This document shows, piece by piece, positions 17,773 to 27,964 of a stretch of DNA of 64,000 bases (the first letter of the stretch is position 1; every line of letters starts with the position of its first letter). The notes beneath the pieces are model-generated. The model was not told where the DNA came from, ran no database searches, and saw only the letters and a program-made list of their open reading frames with translations. The DNA is from Iodobacter fluviatilis (GTDB lineage: Bacteria; Pseudomonadota; Gammaproteobacteria; Burkholderiales; Chitinibacteraceae): NCBI RefSeq assembly GCF_900451195.1, contig NZ_UGHR01000001.1, positions 1,860,001 through 1,924,000 of the forward strand. Reading direction: 5' to 3'. The position numbers were made by a program, and so were the translations under genes.

Positions 17773-19212
17773 ATGACTCATTTAGAAACTGCCCGCCAAA
17801 CGTTGCTGACGCCTTTTAATCTGGACGATGCCAAGCTCGATCAGGTGTTTGGCCAGATGCTGACACATAATATTGATTACGCCGATTTGTATTTTCAGTA
17901 CAGCCGCAGCGAAGCATGGAGTCTGGACGAAGGCATTGTGAAGTCAGGTAGCTTTAATATTGATACCGGCGTGGGTGTGCGAGCCGTGTCGGGTGAAAAA
18001 ACTGCGTTTGCTTATTCTGATGACATCAGCCTGAATGCGCTGACCCAAGCCGCCGCCGCTACGCGGGCGATTGGCCGCCAAGGCGGGCAAAATACCGTGG
18101 CACTGGGCCGGGATATTGTAGGCCACTCGCTTTATCAGCCGGTTGATCCGCTGGCCAGCCTTGATGAGCTGGCTAAAGTGGCGCTGCTGGAAAAACTAGA
18201 GCGCACTGCGCGCAGCCTAGATAAGCGCGTGGTGCAAGTGATGGCCAGCTTAGCTTCCGAGTTTGAGGTGATTTACGTGGCGCGCCACGATGGCCATCGC
18301 GCTGCCGATGTGCGCCCGCTCTGCCGCTTGTCTATTCAGGTGATTGTGGAAGAAAACGGCCTGCGTGAGCAGGGCAGTGCAGGTGGTGGTGGTCGTTTTG
18401 CTTACGGCTATTTTGATGATGCTGTGGTGCTAGATTACGCCAAAAAAGCGGTTGATCAGGCCGTGCTGAATCTACACGCCCGCCCGGCTCCTGCCGGTGA
18501 AATGACCGTGGTGCTGGGCGCTGGCTGGCCGGGTATTTTATTACACGAAGCCATTGGTCATGGCTTAGAGGGCGATTTCAATCGCAAGGGGTCTTCTGCA
18601 TTCAGTGGCAAGATTGGCCAGCAGGTTGCAGCTAAGGGCGTGACCGTGGTGGATGATGGCACGATCAGTGACCGCCGTGGCTCGCTCAATATTGATGATG
18701 AGGGTAATCCAACTCAGCGCACTGTATTGATCGAAGACGGCATTTTAAAAGGCTATCTGCAAGACAGCCTGAATGCACGCCTGATGAATATGCCGCTGAC
18801 AGGCAATGGCCGCCGTGAAAGCTTTGCCCATCTGCCGATGCCGCGCATGACTAATACCCTGATGCTGGGGGGCAGTGCGGAGCCTGAAGAAATCATCGGC
18901 TCCATCAAGCGCGGCTTGTACGCGGCTAACTTTGGCGGTGGTCAGGTGGATATCACCAGCGGAAAATTCGTATTCTCTGCCTCCGAAGCATGGTGGGTAG
19001 AAGATGGCAAACTGATGTATCCGGTAAAAGGCGCAACCCTGATCGGCAACGGCCCCGATGTACTGACTCGTGTATCGATGATCGGCAATGATATGGCGCT
19101 AGACCCAGGTGTGGGCACCTGTGGCAAAGAAGGCCAAAGCGTACCGGTTGGCGTAGGCCAACCTACTTTACGCATTGATGGTGGGCTGACAGTGGGTGGC
19201 ACGGGTGGCTAG
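17773..19212 (+). CDS. tldD: Metalloprotease TldD
   Basis: 479 aa, family length. The HExxxH zinc motif is at 258-263 ([15 protein letters not shown]) and the conserved C-terminal segment is [21 protein letters not shown]. TldD with its partner TldE/PmbA forms a heterodimeric metalloprotease that trims unfolded leader peptides, for example microcin B17 and CcdA antitoxin. No tldE/pmbA gene is nearby; it is usually elsewhere on the chromosome. Separated from the nitrilase gene by 189 bases. Confidence 0.96.
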   Translation: MTHLETARQTLLTPFNLDDAKLDQVFGQMLTHNIDYADLYFQYSRSEAWSLDEGIVKSGSFNIDTGVGVRAVSGEKTAFAYSDDISLNALTQAAAATRAIGRQGGQNTVALGRDIVGHSLYQPVDPLASLDELAKVALLEKLERTARSLDKRVVQVMASLASEFEVIYVARHDGHRAADVRPLCRLSIQVIVEENGLREQGSAGGGGRFAYGYFDDAVVLDYAKKAVDQAVLNLHARPAPAGEMTVVLGAGWPGILLHEAIGHGLEGDFNRKGSSAFSGKIGQQVAAKGVTVVDDGTISDRRGSLNIDDEGNPTQRTVLIEDGILKGYLQDSLNARLMNMPLTGNGRRESFAHLPMPRMTNTLMLGGSAEPEEIIGSIKRGLYAANFGGGQVDITSGKFVFSASEAWWVEDGKLMYPVKGATLIGNGPDVLTRVSMIGNDMALDPGVGTCGKEGQSVPVGVGQPTLRIDGGLTVGGTGG

Positions 19213-19256
19213 TTTGGGTTGATGTTTGCAAACAATGAAAAACTGTAATAACCGCG

Positions 19257-19460
19257 CTCTTGGCACGGGGCTTAAATAACCCCTTGAAACACGCCGGAGC
19301 GAGGAACAAGCGGGGCGGGGGATCGCTTGGGAGCGAGGCACGAGCCAATCTCGCCCGCCGCCGACTGTCCGCAGTGCAGGGGCCTTCGTGCTTTGAGGTT
19401 GTGGCTTCGCTTCCTTTCTTGGCCACACAAGAAAGGAAGGTCCAGCGGGACGCCCGCAGC
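19257..19460. repeat. GC-rich intergenic repeat-like element with internal hairpin
   Basis: The GC-rich composition differs from the flanking sequence. It includes a perfect 11-bp inverted repeat (CTTCCTTTCTT at 19410-19420 with its complement at 19429-19439). All three short ORFs crossing it have low-complexity, Ser/Arg/Pro-rich translations typical of non-coding repeats. I read the ~350-base gap between tldD and the next gene as holding this dispersed-repeat-like element and no gene. A second copy is not seen in the window. Confidence 0.45.
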
Positions 19461-19560
19461 TAAATCAACGTGCCGAAGGCACTAAAAAGGTCTTTTTGAC
19501 TTTTAATTGTTAATTCTAATTTTCGTAGCACTCCCCCTTGTTTTAAAGAGAGACATAAAG

Positions 19561-20628
19561 ATGGTGCATTTTCAGCAGATTGCGCTGAGTAATGGTTTGT
19601 TTTTAGGTGAGATTTTATTAGCTTCCAGCAGGCTGAATGCGCAAAGCTTGCCTATGGTTTTGAAGATTCGTGAGCAGATTGAGGCTTGGCGGCATGATCC
19701 AGCGTTGGTGGCGGTATTGGTACGCGGCGAGGGCGAGCGGGCTTTTTGTGCGGGCGGCGATATTCGTGCGCTTTACCACGCCATGAGTCAGCCCGAGTTT
19801 TTACATGAAGGCGATGATTTTTTCCGCCATGAGTATGATCTCTGCCGGGAATTACACCGTTATCCTAAGCCCGTGATCGCCTGGGGAAATGGCATTGTTA
19901 TGGGCGGCGGCTGGGGGATTTTTGCAGCGTCCAGCCATCGCATCGTCACGGAATCCAGTGTGTTAGCCATGCCGGAAATCAGCATTGGACTGTTTCCTGA
20001 TGTGGGTGCCAGTTTTTGGCTGCAGCAATTACAAGGGCAGATAGGGCGCTTATTGGCGCTGACAGGCAGCCGCCTGAATGCGGCCGATGCTCTGGCTTTT
20101 GGCGCGGCAGAGTTCGCTTTGCCATCGTGCTCTTTTACTGACTTGATCATTACTTTACAAGCCTTGCCTTGGAGTGGTGCGGGTGAGCGTGATGCAGAGC
20201 TGGCTTCCGGGGCGCTTGCGGCGCTGTCAGCGGCCTGGCCTTGCCCTCTGCCTGAATCGGTATGGCTGCCCTTGGCTGATGAAGTAGCCGCCATCTGTGC
20301 TGGAGATGATTTGCTGGCTATTTGCGGGCGGATTCAAAATTATCAGGGTGATGCACTCGCTTTGCGTCAGGCTGCGGCACTGCAGGCCGCTGGATCACCC
20401 ACATCTATTTATCTGACGTGGGAAATGGCGCAGCGGGCACAAGCACTTTCTTACGATGAGGTGGTAGAAATGGAGTGGATAGGTGCAAGAAATTGTTTAC
20501 GGCACGGTGATTTCCATGAAGGGGTGCGTGCTAAACTGATCGACAGGGATGATCAGCCTGAATGGTCACCAAAAGCACTTTCTCTGGTAAAAGTTGCAGA
20601 TATTGAATCTTTCTTTCAATCTCCTTGA
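19561..20628 (+). CDS. Enoyl-CoA hydratase/isomerase family, 3-hydroxyisobutyryl-CoA hydrolase type
   Basis: 355 aa, longer than simple crotonases and typical of the HIBYL-CoA hydrolase branch (ECH_2). The oxyanion-hole segments are AFCAGGDIRALY (~58-69) and GIVMGGGWGIFAAS, and the catalytic region is MPEISIGLFPDVGASFWL. The branch hydrolyses 3-hydroxyisobutyryl-CoA in valine breakdown; other 3-hydroxyacyl-CoA esters are possible. The start at 19561 follows AGAGAG. The longer reading from 19507 adds a hydrophobic leader not found in the family. No other valine-pathway genes are adjacent. Confidence 0.88.
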   Translation: MVHFQQIALSNGLFLGEILLASSRLNAQSLPMVLKIREQIEAWRHDPALVAVLVRGEGERAFCAGGDIRALYHAMSQPEFLHEGDDFFRHEYDLCRELHRYPKPVIAWGNGIVMGGGWGIFAASSHRIVTESSVLAMPEISIGLFPDVGASFWLQQLQGQIGRLLALTGSRLNAADALAFGAAEFALPSCSFTDLIITLQALPWSGAGERDAELASGALAALSAAWPCPLPESVWLPLADEVAAICAGDDLLAICGRIQNYQGDALALRQAAALQAAGSPTSIYLTWEMAQRAQALSYDEVVEMEWIGARNCLRHGDFHEGVRAKLIDRDDQPEWSPKALSLVKVADIESFFQSP

Positions 20629-20696
20629 AACTTTTTTATATCACACCCATCTATCTGACATACACGGCCAGTCCGTGAGAATGGAGAGACACGATC

Positions 20697-21377
20697 ATGC
20701 AATTAAACACCACAGCTTATGGCAGCTCAGCGCTGTCGTCCGAGCGTAATCGCGTATTACGTAACACTTATTTTATGTTGGCACTGACCATGGTACCAAC
20801 AGCTATTGGCGCATTTTTGGGTATTGCCATGCAGTTCCGCATGTCACCTATGATGGGCTTTATTGTCTTTATGGGTATTAGTTTTGGTTCTTTCTACGCC
20901 ATTGAGAAAACCAAAGAAAGCGCTGCTGGCGTATTTATTTTGCTGGCCTATACCGGGTTTATGGGGTTGTGGCTGTCGCAAATGTTGCAAATGGCTTTAC
21001 GCTTTAGCAACGGTGCAGAAATGATTGCAATGGCCGCAATCGGTACAGGGGCTATTTTCTTTACGCTGGCGACGATTGCAACGGTCACTAAGAAAGACTT
21101 CTCCTTTATGGGGAAATTCTTAATGATTGGTCTGGTGGTGATTATTCTGGCCGCATTGGCTAATATTTTCTTCCAGATTCCTGCGCTGTCTCTGACCATT
21201 TCAGCCGTAGCAGTAATGATTTTCTCTGGCTTTATTTTGTATGACGTCAGCCGAATCGTAAATGGTGGCGAAACCAATTATGTGAGCGCTACGCTGAGCC
21301 TTTATCTGAATGTTTACAATTTATTTACCAGTTTGTTGAATTTAATCATGGCTTTCACAGGTAATAGTCGCGATTAA
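20697..21377 (+). CDS. Bax inhibitor-1/YccA-family membrane protein
   Basis: 226 aa with about seven membrane helices covering nearly the whole protein after residue 25, and the family's C-terminal pattern LSLYLNVYNLFTSLLNLIMAFTG. The family includes YccA (an FtsH modulator) and BsYetJ (a pH-dependent calcium leak channel). Ribosome site GGAGAG lies upstream of ATG 20697. A single gene followed by a terminator. Confidence 0.92.
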   Translation: MQLNTTAYGSSALSSERNRVLRNTYFMLALTMVPTAIGAFLGIAMQFRMSPMMGFIVFMGISFGSFYAIEKTKESAAGVFILLAYTGFMGLWLSQMLQMALRFSNGAEMIAMAAIGTGAIFFTLATIATVTKKDFSFMGKFLMIGLVVIILAALANIFFQIPALSLTISAVAVMIFSGFILYDVSRIVNGGETNYVSATLSLYLNVYNLFTSLLNLIMAFTGNSRD

Positions 21378-21479
21378 TTCAGAAATAAAGGCTGAACACT
21401 GTTTTTTGTTTTCTTTATAAGTCTTTGTTTATATTGCTTAATACCAAGTTCTAGTCTTGATTTTCTGCTGGATTGATTA

Positions 21480-21514
21480 AAAACGCCGGGGCAATTTGCT
21501 CCGGCGTTTTTTTT
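21480..21514 (+). terminator. Intrinsic terminator after the Bax-inhibitor-like gene
   Basis: AAACGCCGG stem with matching CCGGCGTTT around a short loop, followed by eight T. The rest of the 296-base gap before the kinase gene shows no other feature. Confidence 0.85.
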
Positions 21515-21673
21515 ATCTTAGGGTTTTACCATATGGGGGCTCGTTACAATGCACCCTATCCTCCTCACATGTTTGCGTGAGTTATTTACGCTACTATCAT
21601 AAAAAAAATGTTATTTCTGAAGCACTGAACTGGCCAAGATGTTTTTTCCCTATATGCCCCAAGCTGGCCAACT

Positions 21674-23941
21674 ATGAATTCTTCCCTGATGCGCCGAGCC
21701 GGTCAGCATTGGCTGTGGTGGCTCGCCTATATTTCGATCAGCCTTGTGCTGCTAGCGCTGACAAGCTTTGTCTGGCTTGATTTTCGCCAGGCCAGAAGTG
21801 CGCAGGATACGGTCTTGTCTCAAGATTTGCTTTGGCAGGAGCAGGGCCTGCGCTTGCACTTGCAAACCAATCAGAATGCGATTGAAAATCTGGCTTATGG
21901 TATTTCAGCGAATGCCTTGCGCGAGGAGGATTTTCGCGCCAGAGCCGATAGCCTGTTGCGGGCATCGCCCGAAATGCTCTCGGTTGATTATGTTAATTCC
22001 GGGGGGAACCGGGTGTGGGGCTTGCCAGCGTACAGCTCGCGGCCGCAAAGCCTTGTGCCTCTGGATGATCCTCTCTTGCTGGAGGTGCTCGATGGCGCGG
22101 CCACGCTGGGCTATGTTTTATATTCAAATGTGATTATGGCGGGCGAGCCTAAAGTGGCTCAGATCGTGCTGGTTGTTCCTATTTTTAAAGGCACCGTGTA
22201 TCTGGGCTCTGTGCTAGCTGCGTATGCTCTGCCTGCAATTTTGCAACAGCGGGTGCCATGGTGGATGGTGCAGCGCTACGATTTATCATTGCTGGATGGC
22301 AAAGGGAATGTGCTGGCCCCCCATGATGCACGGATAAGCCTGACCGGGATAAGCCGGTCGGTGGGTTTTGAGCCTCTGGGACATGGCTTGAAATTACGCG
22401 CCAGCGTGCGGCATGAAAAAACATCCGTGACACAGCTTTGGCTGCTGGGTGTGGTGTTTGCATTGCTGGTGGCTTTGCTGTGGGCTTTGAGCCTGTTGAA
22501 AAAACGGATGCAGCAGCGCCAGCAGGCAGAAGGTGCTTTGCGGGACGAGATGCGTTTTCGTGCCGCAATGGAGGATTCACTCACCACTGGTTTACTGGCC
22601 ATTAATACCTCCGGGCATCTGATTTACGCTAACCTGGCGTTTTGCAGCATGGTGGGTAGATCGCAAGCCGAGTTGTTGGGCAAATCGTCCCCTATGCCTT
22701 ATTGGGCGCCTGAAGAGCTTGCGGCCTGTGCTGCGGCCTGGAACTCTCTCTTGTCGGGAGAGTGCCCTGTCAGCGGTTTTGCACTTCGTTTTATGCGCCG
22801 GGATGGCGAGCGTTTTGATGTGCGCCTTTATTCTTCACGCTTGGTGGACGGGCGGGGAGAGCACCGGGGCTGGATGGCGTCTTTATATGATGTGACCGAG
22901 CTGCAAAGTGAGCGTGAGGCACTGGCTGAATCACGCAAACAGCTACTTACTGTATTGGAAGGCCTGGATGCCGCTGTATCTGTGTTTGATGTGGATAGTG
23001 GCATCGTGCGCTACCGCAACCGTCACCATAGTCATACCTTCCCACTGCAGGCGGATGGAGAGTGCTGTATGTGGCCGCTTTTACCGATTGGAGAGGCCGC
23101 CGCAGAGCGGCAGGACCCGATCAGCGGTCGCTGGTTTCTGGTGCAACGCAGGCGGATTCAGTGGGTGGACGGGCTGGTGGCCTGGTTGGAAATCGCTGCC
23201 GATATCACTGAAAGACGGCAAATTGCTGAAGAAGAGCGGGCAAGGGAAGAAAAACTTCAGCATACGGCCAGATTAGTCAGTATGGGCGAGCTGGCATCAA
23301 GCCTTGCACATGAGCTTAATCAGCCGCTGGCGGCGATTGCGGGCTATGCTGCAGCTGGGGAAGAAATCTTATCCCGTGATGAAAAAAATTCGGTCAGGCA
23401 TATTCTGGCCAAAATGGGTGAGCAGGCTAGGCGTGCCGGGCAAATTATCAGCGGGATTCGTAACTTTTCATCCCGGCGTGCATCGCGCAGCGAGCTTTGC
23501 GATTTTGCCGAGCTACTGGCAGTGGCCATGCAATTACTTGAGCCGATGGCCCGAAAATATCAAAGTCGCATTATTCTGGATTTAAGTCCCGCCCTGCCTA
23601 AGGTAATGGGAGATGGCGTGATGCTGGAACAGGTGCTATTTAATTTAATTAAGAATGGTATGGAGGCCATGCTGGAAACACCTGTGGCACAAAGAGAAAT
23701 CCGGGTCAGTGCCTATGCAGGTAAAGACTGGCTTGAGGTCTGTGTGGCCGACAGGGGTTCGGGGATTGAAAACCCCGCTTTATTGTTTCAGTCTTTTTAT
23801 ACCAGTAAGCCCGAGGGAATGGGGATTGGTTTGAATATTTGCCGCTCCGTGATTGAACAGCATCAGGGGCATTTAAAAATTCAGGCAAATCCTGATGGCG
23901 GCAGTTGTTTTATTTTTCGCCTTCCCATTGTTTTATCTTAA
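21674..23941 (+). CDS. Sensor histidine kinase with periplasmic sensor and PAS domains
   Basis: 755 aa. Membrane helix ~14-36, a periplasmic sensor region (~37-255), a second helix (~258-276), PAS ~295-415, a second PAS-like region ~425-520, then HisKA and HATPase. The phosphoacceptor is H546 in LAHELNQPLAAI. N-box NLIKNGMEAM and G-boxes DRGSGIE and GMGIGLNICRS are present. The layout resembles DctB/FixL-type kinases. The FixJ-like regulator follows 115 bases downstream and the glucose-type ABC operon after that, so the pair may sense a carbon source. The ligand cannot be read from sequence. Confidence 0.92.
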   Translation: MNSSLMRRAGQHWLWWLAYISISLVLLALTSFVWLDFRQARSAQDTVLSQDLLWQEQGLRLHLQTNQNAIENLAYGISANALREEDFRARADSLLRASPEMLSVDYVNSGGNRVWGLPAYSSRPQSLVPLDDPLLLEVLDGAATLGYVLYSNVIMAGEPKVAQIVLVVPIFKGTVYLGSVLAAYALPAILQQRVPWWMVQRYDLSLLDGKGNVLAPHDARISLTGISRSVGFEPLGHGLKLRASVRHEKTSVTQLWLLGVVFALLVALLWALSLLKKRMQQRQQAEGALRDEMRFRAAMEDSLTTGLLAINTSGHLIYANLAFCSMVGRSQAELLGKSSPMPYWAPEELAACAAAWNSLLSGECPVSGFALRFMRRDGERFDVRLYSSRLVDGRGEHRGWMASLYDVTELQSEREALAESRKQLLTVLEGLDAAVSVFDVDSGIVRYRNRHHSHTFPLQADGECCMWPLLPIGEAAAERQDPISGRWFLVQRRRIQWVDGLVAWLEIAADITERRQIAEEERAREEKLQHTARLVSMGELASSLAHELNQPLAAIAGYAAAGEEILSRDEKNSVRHILAKMGEQARRAGQIISGIRNFSSRRASRSELCDFAELLAVAMQLLEPMARKYQSRIILDLSPALPKVMGDGVMLEQVLFNLIKNGMEAMLETPVAQREIRVSAYAGKDWLEVCVADRGSGIENPALLFQSFYTSKPEGMGIGLNICRSVIEQHQGHLKIQANPDGGSCFIFRLPIVLS

Positions 23942-24056
23942 ATGAGAGCCGGGGCAGTGATGTGCCACTGATTGTATGTTTCGGTGTTTGACCGGGAATC
24001 AGTCATAGTGGCTTTCCTGGCCCTCTTCAGTATTACTATCTTGAAAGGTAATTGTT

Positions 24057-24665
24057 ATGCGACCAATCGCTGTAATTGATGATGACTCCGCTGTTCGTGA
24101 TGCGCTGCAAATTTTATTCGAAGCGCATCAGTGGCCTGTTTTTGGTTTTGAATCGGCAGAGCATTTTTTAAATGAATCGGATGCATCGGAATACAGCTGC
24201 CTGATTATTGATGTCCGCATGACGGGCATGAGTGGTTTAGAGCTGTATGCCGAATTAAAAAATGCTTTCTATTTGCCGCCGGTTATTTTCCTGACAGGCC
24301 ATGCTGATGTGCCAATGGCTGTTGCCGCAGTGAAAGACGGCGTGATGGATTTCCTAGAAAAACCATGCGATTACGGCCTACTGGTATCCAGAATTGAAGC
24401 CTGCCTTTCCCGTGATGAAGAAGCGCGTAGTGCTTGGAATGCCCGTCAATCTTTGGATGAGCGCCTTGAAAGCCTTACACCGCGCGAGCGTGAAGTGCTG
24501 CGTGAATTGCTCACCGGCCGTTTAAATAAGCAAATTGCTGATGAATTAGATATCAGTATTAAAACGGTAGAAGTACACCGCGCGCGTATTTACACCAAAT
24601 TAAAAGTACGTTCTGCGGGCGGCCTCGCTGCTTCGCTGAAAGGGGTGCAAATCTCAGAGATTTAA
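24057..24665 (+). CDS. FixJ/NarL-type response regulator
   Basis: 202 aa. Receiver domain (~3-118) with acidic pocket D8-D10, phosphoacceptor D52 (LIIDVRMTGMSG), T80 and K102. LuxR-type helix-turn-helix (~135-195) starting TPREREVLRELLTG, with recognition helix IKTVEVHRARIYTKL. Cognate partner of the kinase immediately upstream. Its position directly before gtsA suggests it controls the transporter, which is inference. Confidence 0.92.
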   Translation: MRPIAVIDDDSAVRDALQILFEAHQWPVFGFESAEHFLNESDASEYSCLIIDVRMTGMSGLELYAELKNAFYLPPVIFLTGHADVPMAVAAVKDGVMDFLEKPCDYGLLVSRIEACLSRDEEARSAWNARQSLDERLESLTPREREVLRELLTGRLNKQIADELDISIKTVEVHRARIYTKLKVRSAGGLAASLKGVQISEI

Positions 24666-24840
24666 TTTTTGTATTTAATATAAAACGCTATTCCTGTGTT
24701 GGCTTGGGTTTAATAAGGCATTTGCCTTAAGGTTATTGCCCAATCGTGTTTCGCCTCATTTAAATGACTATATTGCCCATCTAAAGTAATTGGAGCACAC
24801 ATAGTCAGCAATGTGCGTACCCAACATAAGGAATACGATA

Positions 24841-26085
24841 ATGCAGAAACTGAAGGTGAGTTTGTTGGCGGCGAGCTTTTCAATTGCGTTTTCCGTGCAT
24901 GCCGCGGATGTTGAAGTATTGCACTGGTGGACTTCTGGTGGAGAGGCAAAAGCGGCTGTAGAACTTAAAAAGATGCTGGAAGCCAAAGGCCATAAATGGA
25001 AAGACTTTGCCGTGGCAGGTGGTGCAGGCGATAACGCAATGACGGCGCTTAAAACACGCGTCGTTTCTGGCCAGCCGCCTGCAGCAGCCCAAATCAAAGG
25101 GCCATCCATTCAGGAATGGGGTAATGAAGGTGTTTTAGCTTCTTTAGATGATGTGGCAAAAAAAGAAGGCTGGGATAAATTGCTGCCGCCTGTGGTGGCC
25201 AGTGCCATGAAATACAAAGGCAGTTATGTCGCCGCCCCGGTTAATGTGCATCGTGTTAATTGGCTGTGGGTTAATCCGGAGTTACTTAAAAAAGCAAATG
25301 CCAGAGTGCCAACAACCTGGGATGAATTTTTTAAAACTGCGGATGCCTTGCAAAAAGCCGGTATTCAGCCGCTTGCCTATGGCGGCCAGCCTTGGCAGGA
25401 TGCCACGGTATTTGAAGCAGTCGCCTTGGGCGTTGGCGGTAGTGATTTCTATAAAAAAGCCTTTATTCAGCTTGACCCTGCCACTTTGAAAAGCGCCAGT
25501 ATGATTAATGCGCTAACGACCTATAAAAAACTTAAACCTTATACCGATAAAAATGCCCCCGGGCGGGAGTGGAATTTAGCCACGTCTATGGTCATTAATG
25601 GCAAAGCCGCTATGCAAATTATGGGCGATTGGGCTAAGGGTGAATTCTTGGCTGCGGGCAAAGTGCCGGGTAAAGATTTTCTCTGTGTGGCCGCTCCTGG
25701 TACTGCGGCGGCTTACACCTTTAATATCGATAGTTTCGCCATGTTTAAACTGCCAAATAAAGATGCTGAAAAAGGGCAGAAAGATTTAGCAGTTACTTTA
25801 ATGAGCCCAGAGTTTCAGGAAATCTTTAATCTGAATAAAGGGTCTATCCCTGTTCGGCAGGGGCTGAATATGAGTAAGTTTGATGATTGTGGCAAAAAAT
25901 CCGCCGAAGATTTTAAAGCCACCTCTGCCAAAGGGTCCTTACTGCCCTCCTGGGCTCATGGCATGGCCATGCATTCAGCAACTCAAGGCGCTGTAGCCGA
26001 TGTCATTTCGCAATTTTGGAATGATGACGCCATGACGGCGCAACAAGCGAGCGTTAAATTGGTTGCTGCAGCAAAAGTGAAATAA
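24841..26085 (+). CDS. gtsA: Glucose-type ABC transporter substrate-binding protein, GtsA-like
   Basis: 414 aa from ATG 24841 (AAGGA upstream) with a clear signal peptide ending ...SVHAAD. The mature N-terminus VEVLHWWTSGGE, the block QIKGPSIQEWG, the segment VNVHRVNWLWVNPE and GGQPWQDATVFEAV closely match Pseudomonas GtsA, the glucose/mannose-binding protein. The longer in-frame ATG at 24811 would bury the signal peptide. First gene of gtsABCD. Glucose specificity is inference from this resemblance. Confidence 0.88.
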   Translation: MQKLKVSLLAASFSIAFSVHAADVEVLHWWTSGGEAKAAVELKKMLEAKGHKWKDFAVAGGAGDNAMTALKTRVVSGQPPAAAQIKGPSIQEWGNEGVLASLDDVAKKEGWDKLLPPVVASAMKYKGSYVAAPVNVHRVNWLWVNPELLKKANARVPTTWDEFFKTADALQKAGIQPLAYGGQPWQDATVFEAVALGVGGSDFYKKAFIQLDPATLKSASMINALTTYKKLKPYTDKNAPGREWNLATSMVINGKAAMQIMGDWAKGEFLAAGKVPGKDFLCVAAPGTAAAYTFNIDSFAMFKLPNKDAEKGQKDLAVTLMSPEFQEIFNLNKGSIPVRQGLNMSKFDDCGKKSAEDFKATSAKGSLLPSWAHGMAMHSATQGAVADVISQFWNDDAMTAQQASVKLVAAAKVK

Positions 26086-26195
26086 ATACGGTGATAAACG
26101 GGGAGGGCAGCCTCAGTGCTGCCCCCTGTTTTGTCCTTGTCTTACTGATCAGTTTGTCTTTCCCGCGTGCTGGATCGCCCGTTCTGGAGAAAACA

Positions 26196-27098
26196 ATGTC
26201 TGTATCCGCTCAGGAAGCACACTATGGTTTCGCGGAGCGCTGGCTGCCGCGCCTCGTTTTAGCCCCCTCATTTTTACTTACTCTAGTTTTCTTATATGGT
26301 TTTATTCTTTGGAATGGGTATTTGTCATTTACTGTTTCAAGATTAATGCCCAATTTAGAATGGGCCGGTCTGGCTCAGTATCAGGTGTTGTTTGAGAATG
26401 AGCGCTGGTGGGTTGCAGTAAAAAATTTATTTATATTTGCAGGTTTATTTATTGGTAGCGGCATGGCCATAGGTATTGGGCTGGCTATTTTTTTAGATCA
26501 GAAAATTCGTGGCGAAGGTGTATTGCGTACGATCTATCTTTATCCCATGGCCCTTTCTTTTGTGGTGACGGGCACCGCCTGGAAATGGATGTTAAACCCA
26601 GGATTAGGCCTAGAAAAACTTATGCACGACTGGGGCTTTACCCAGTTCACGTTTGATTGGCTGGTTAATTCTGATATGTCGATTTATACCGTGGTGATTG
26701 CAGGGGTATGGCAATCATCTGGTTTTGTAATGGCTTTGTTTTTGGCTGGTTTGCGAGGTGTGGATGATTCCATATTAAAAGCCGCGCAAATTGATGGTGC
26801 TTCTTTACCCCGAATCTATTGGAAAATCATTCTGCCTGCTTTAAGGCCGGTCTTTTTTTCTACGCTGATGATTTTGTCGCATATTGCTATTAAAAGTTTT
26901 GATCTGGTGATGGCACTAACAGGGGGCGGGCCTGGGTTTTCTTCTGATGTACCCGCTACCTTTATGTATGCAATGGCGTTTACCCGTGGGCAAATGGGCG
27001 TGGGGGCGGCCAGCTCAATGATGATGCTGGCCACTGTTGCCGCGCTGGTGGTGCCTTATCTTTATTCAGAATTAAGGGTCAAGAAAAATGGCAAATAA
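26196..27098 (+). CDS. gtsB: Sugar ABC transporter permease, GtsB-like
   Basis: 300 aa with six membrane helices. The MalF-type EAA loop is present (QIDGASLPRIYWKIILPALRP), as is the conserved segment YLYPMALSFVVTGTAWKWMLNPGLGLE. The start is set at 26196, with GGAGA eight bases upstream; the longer reading from 26091 has no ribosome site and adds a spurious leader. Overlaps gtsC by 11 bases. Confidence 0.9.
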   Translation: MSVSAQEAHYGFAERWLPRLVLAPSFLLTLVFLYGFILWNGYLSFTVSRLMPNLEWAGLAQYQVLFENERWWVAVKNLFIFAGLFIGSGMAIGIGLAIFLDQKIRGEGVLRTIYLYPMALSFVVTGTAWKWMLNPGLGLEKLMHDWGFTQFTFDWLVNSDMSIYTVVIAGVWQSSGFVMALFLAGLRGVDDSILKAAQIDGASLPRIYWKIILPALRPVFFSTLMILSHIAIKSFDLVMALTGGGPGFSSDVPATFMYAMAFTRGQMGVGAASSMMMLATVAALVVPYLYSELRVKKNGK

Positions 27099-27939
27099 AA
27101 TGGGCCGTGGTCTGCTTTATACCCTGTTGTGCCTTGCTGCTATTTATTATTTATTGCCGCTGTATGTGATGTTTATTACTTCTGTTAAAGGCCTGGATGA
27201 AATCAGAAGTGGTAATTTACTTTCCTTTCCTAGCTCAATTTCATTTGTTGCATGGGCTAAAGCATGGTCTTCTGCCTGTACAGGCGTGGAATGCCATGGT
27301 TTATCTGCCTATTTTTTTAATTCGGTTCGTATGGTGATTCCTGGCGTATTAATCTCTACCACGCTCGGTGCAATTAATGGCTATGTATTGGCTAAATGGC
27401 GTTTTAAGGGATCAGAAATTGTTTTTGCCATGATTTTATTTGGCGTGTTTATGCCCTTTCAAGTGTTGCTCTTGCCTATGGCGCAAACCTTGGGTTGGCT
27501 GGGGATTGCCAGCTCAACGACTGGTTTGGTTTTTGTGCATGTGGTATGTGGCTTGGCATCCACCACTTTGTTTTTTAGAAATTACTATGTGGGCATTCCG
27601 GATGAATTGATTAAAGCGGCAAGGCTGGATGGTGCAGGATTCTGGCGTATTTTCTTTAAGATTATTTTGCCCATGTCTACCCCCATTATTATGGTGACGC
27701 TGATCTGGCAATTTACCAATATCTGGAATGATTTCTTATTCGGGGTGGTTTTTTCAGCCGGAGATAGTCAGCCGATTACCGTGGGTTTAAATAACCTAGC
27801 CAATACTTCTACATCCGTTAAAGAATATAACGTCGATATGGCCGCCGCCATTATTGCCGCCTTGCCTACTATCTTGGTCTATGTTTTTGCAGGTAAATAT
27901 TTTGTGCGTGGTTTAACAGCAGGCGCGGTAAAAGGTTGA
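27088..27939 (+). CDS. gtsC: Sugar ABC transporter permease, GtsC-like
   Basis: 283 aa, six membrane helices, MalG-type EAA loop (AARLDGAGFWRIFFKIILPMSTP). Starts inside the end of gtsB, indicating translational coupling. Forms the membrane channel with GtsB. A structured intergenic element separates it from the ATPase gene. Confidence 0.9.
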   Translation: MANKMGRGLLYTLLCLAAIYYLLPLYVMFITSVKGLDEIRSGNLLSFPSSISFVAWAKAWSSACTGVECHGLSAYFFNSVRMVIPGVLISTTLGAINGYVLAKWRFKGSEIVFAMILFGVFMPFQVLLLPMAQTLGWLGIASSTTGLVFVHVVCGLASTTLFFRNYYVGIPDELIKAARLDGAGFWRIFFKIILPMSTPIIMVTLIWQFTNIWNDFLFGVVFSAGDSQPITVGLNNLANTSTSVKEYNVDMAAAIIAALPTILVYVFAGKYFVRGLTAGAVKG

Positions 27940-27964
27940 TTTTTCTAATCTGTAGTATTGAAAC

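Noticed and set aside
19163..19463. Three ORFs of 67-87 aa on both strands after tldD
   Set aside because: All lie in the GC-rich repeat-like element, have Ser/Arg/Pro-rich low-complexity translations, and overlap each other.
26091..26195. Extended N-terminus of the gtsB permease
   Set aside because: No ribosome site; 26196 has GGAGA at proper spacing and matches the family start.
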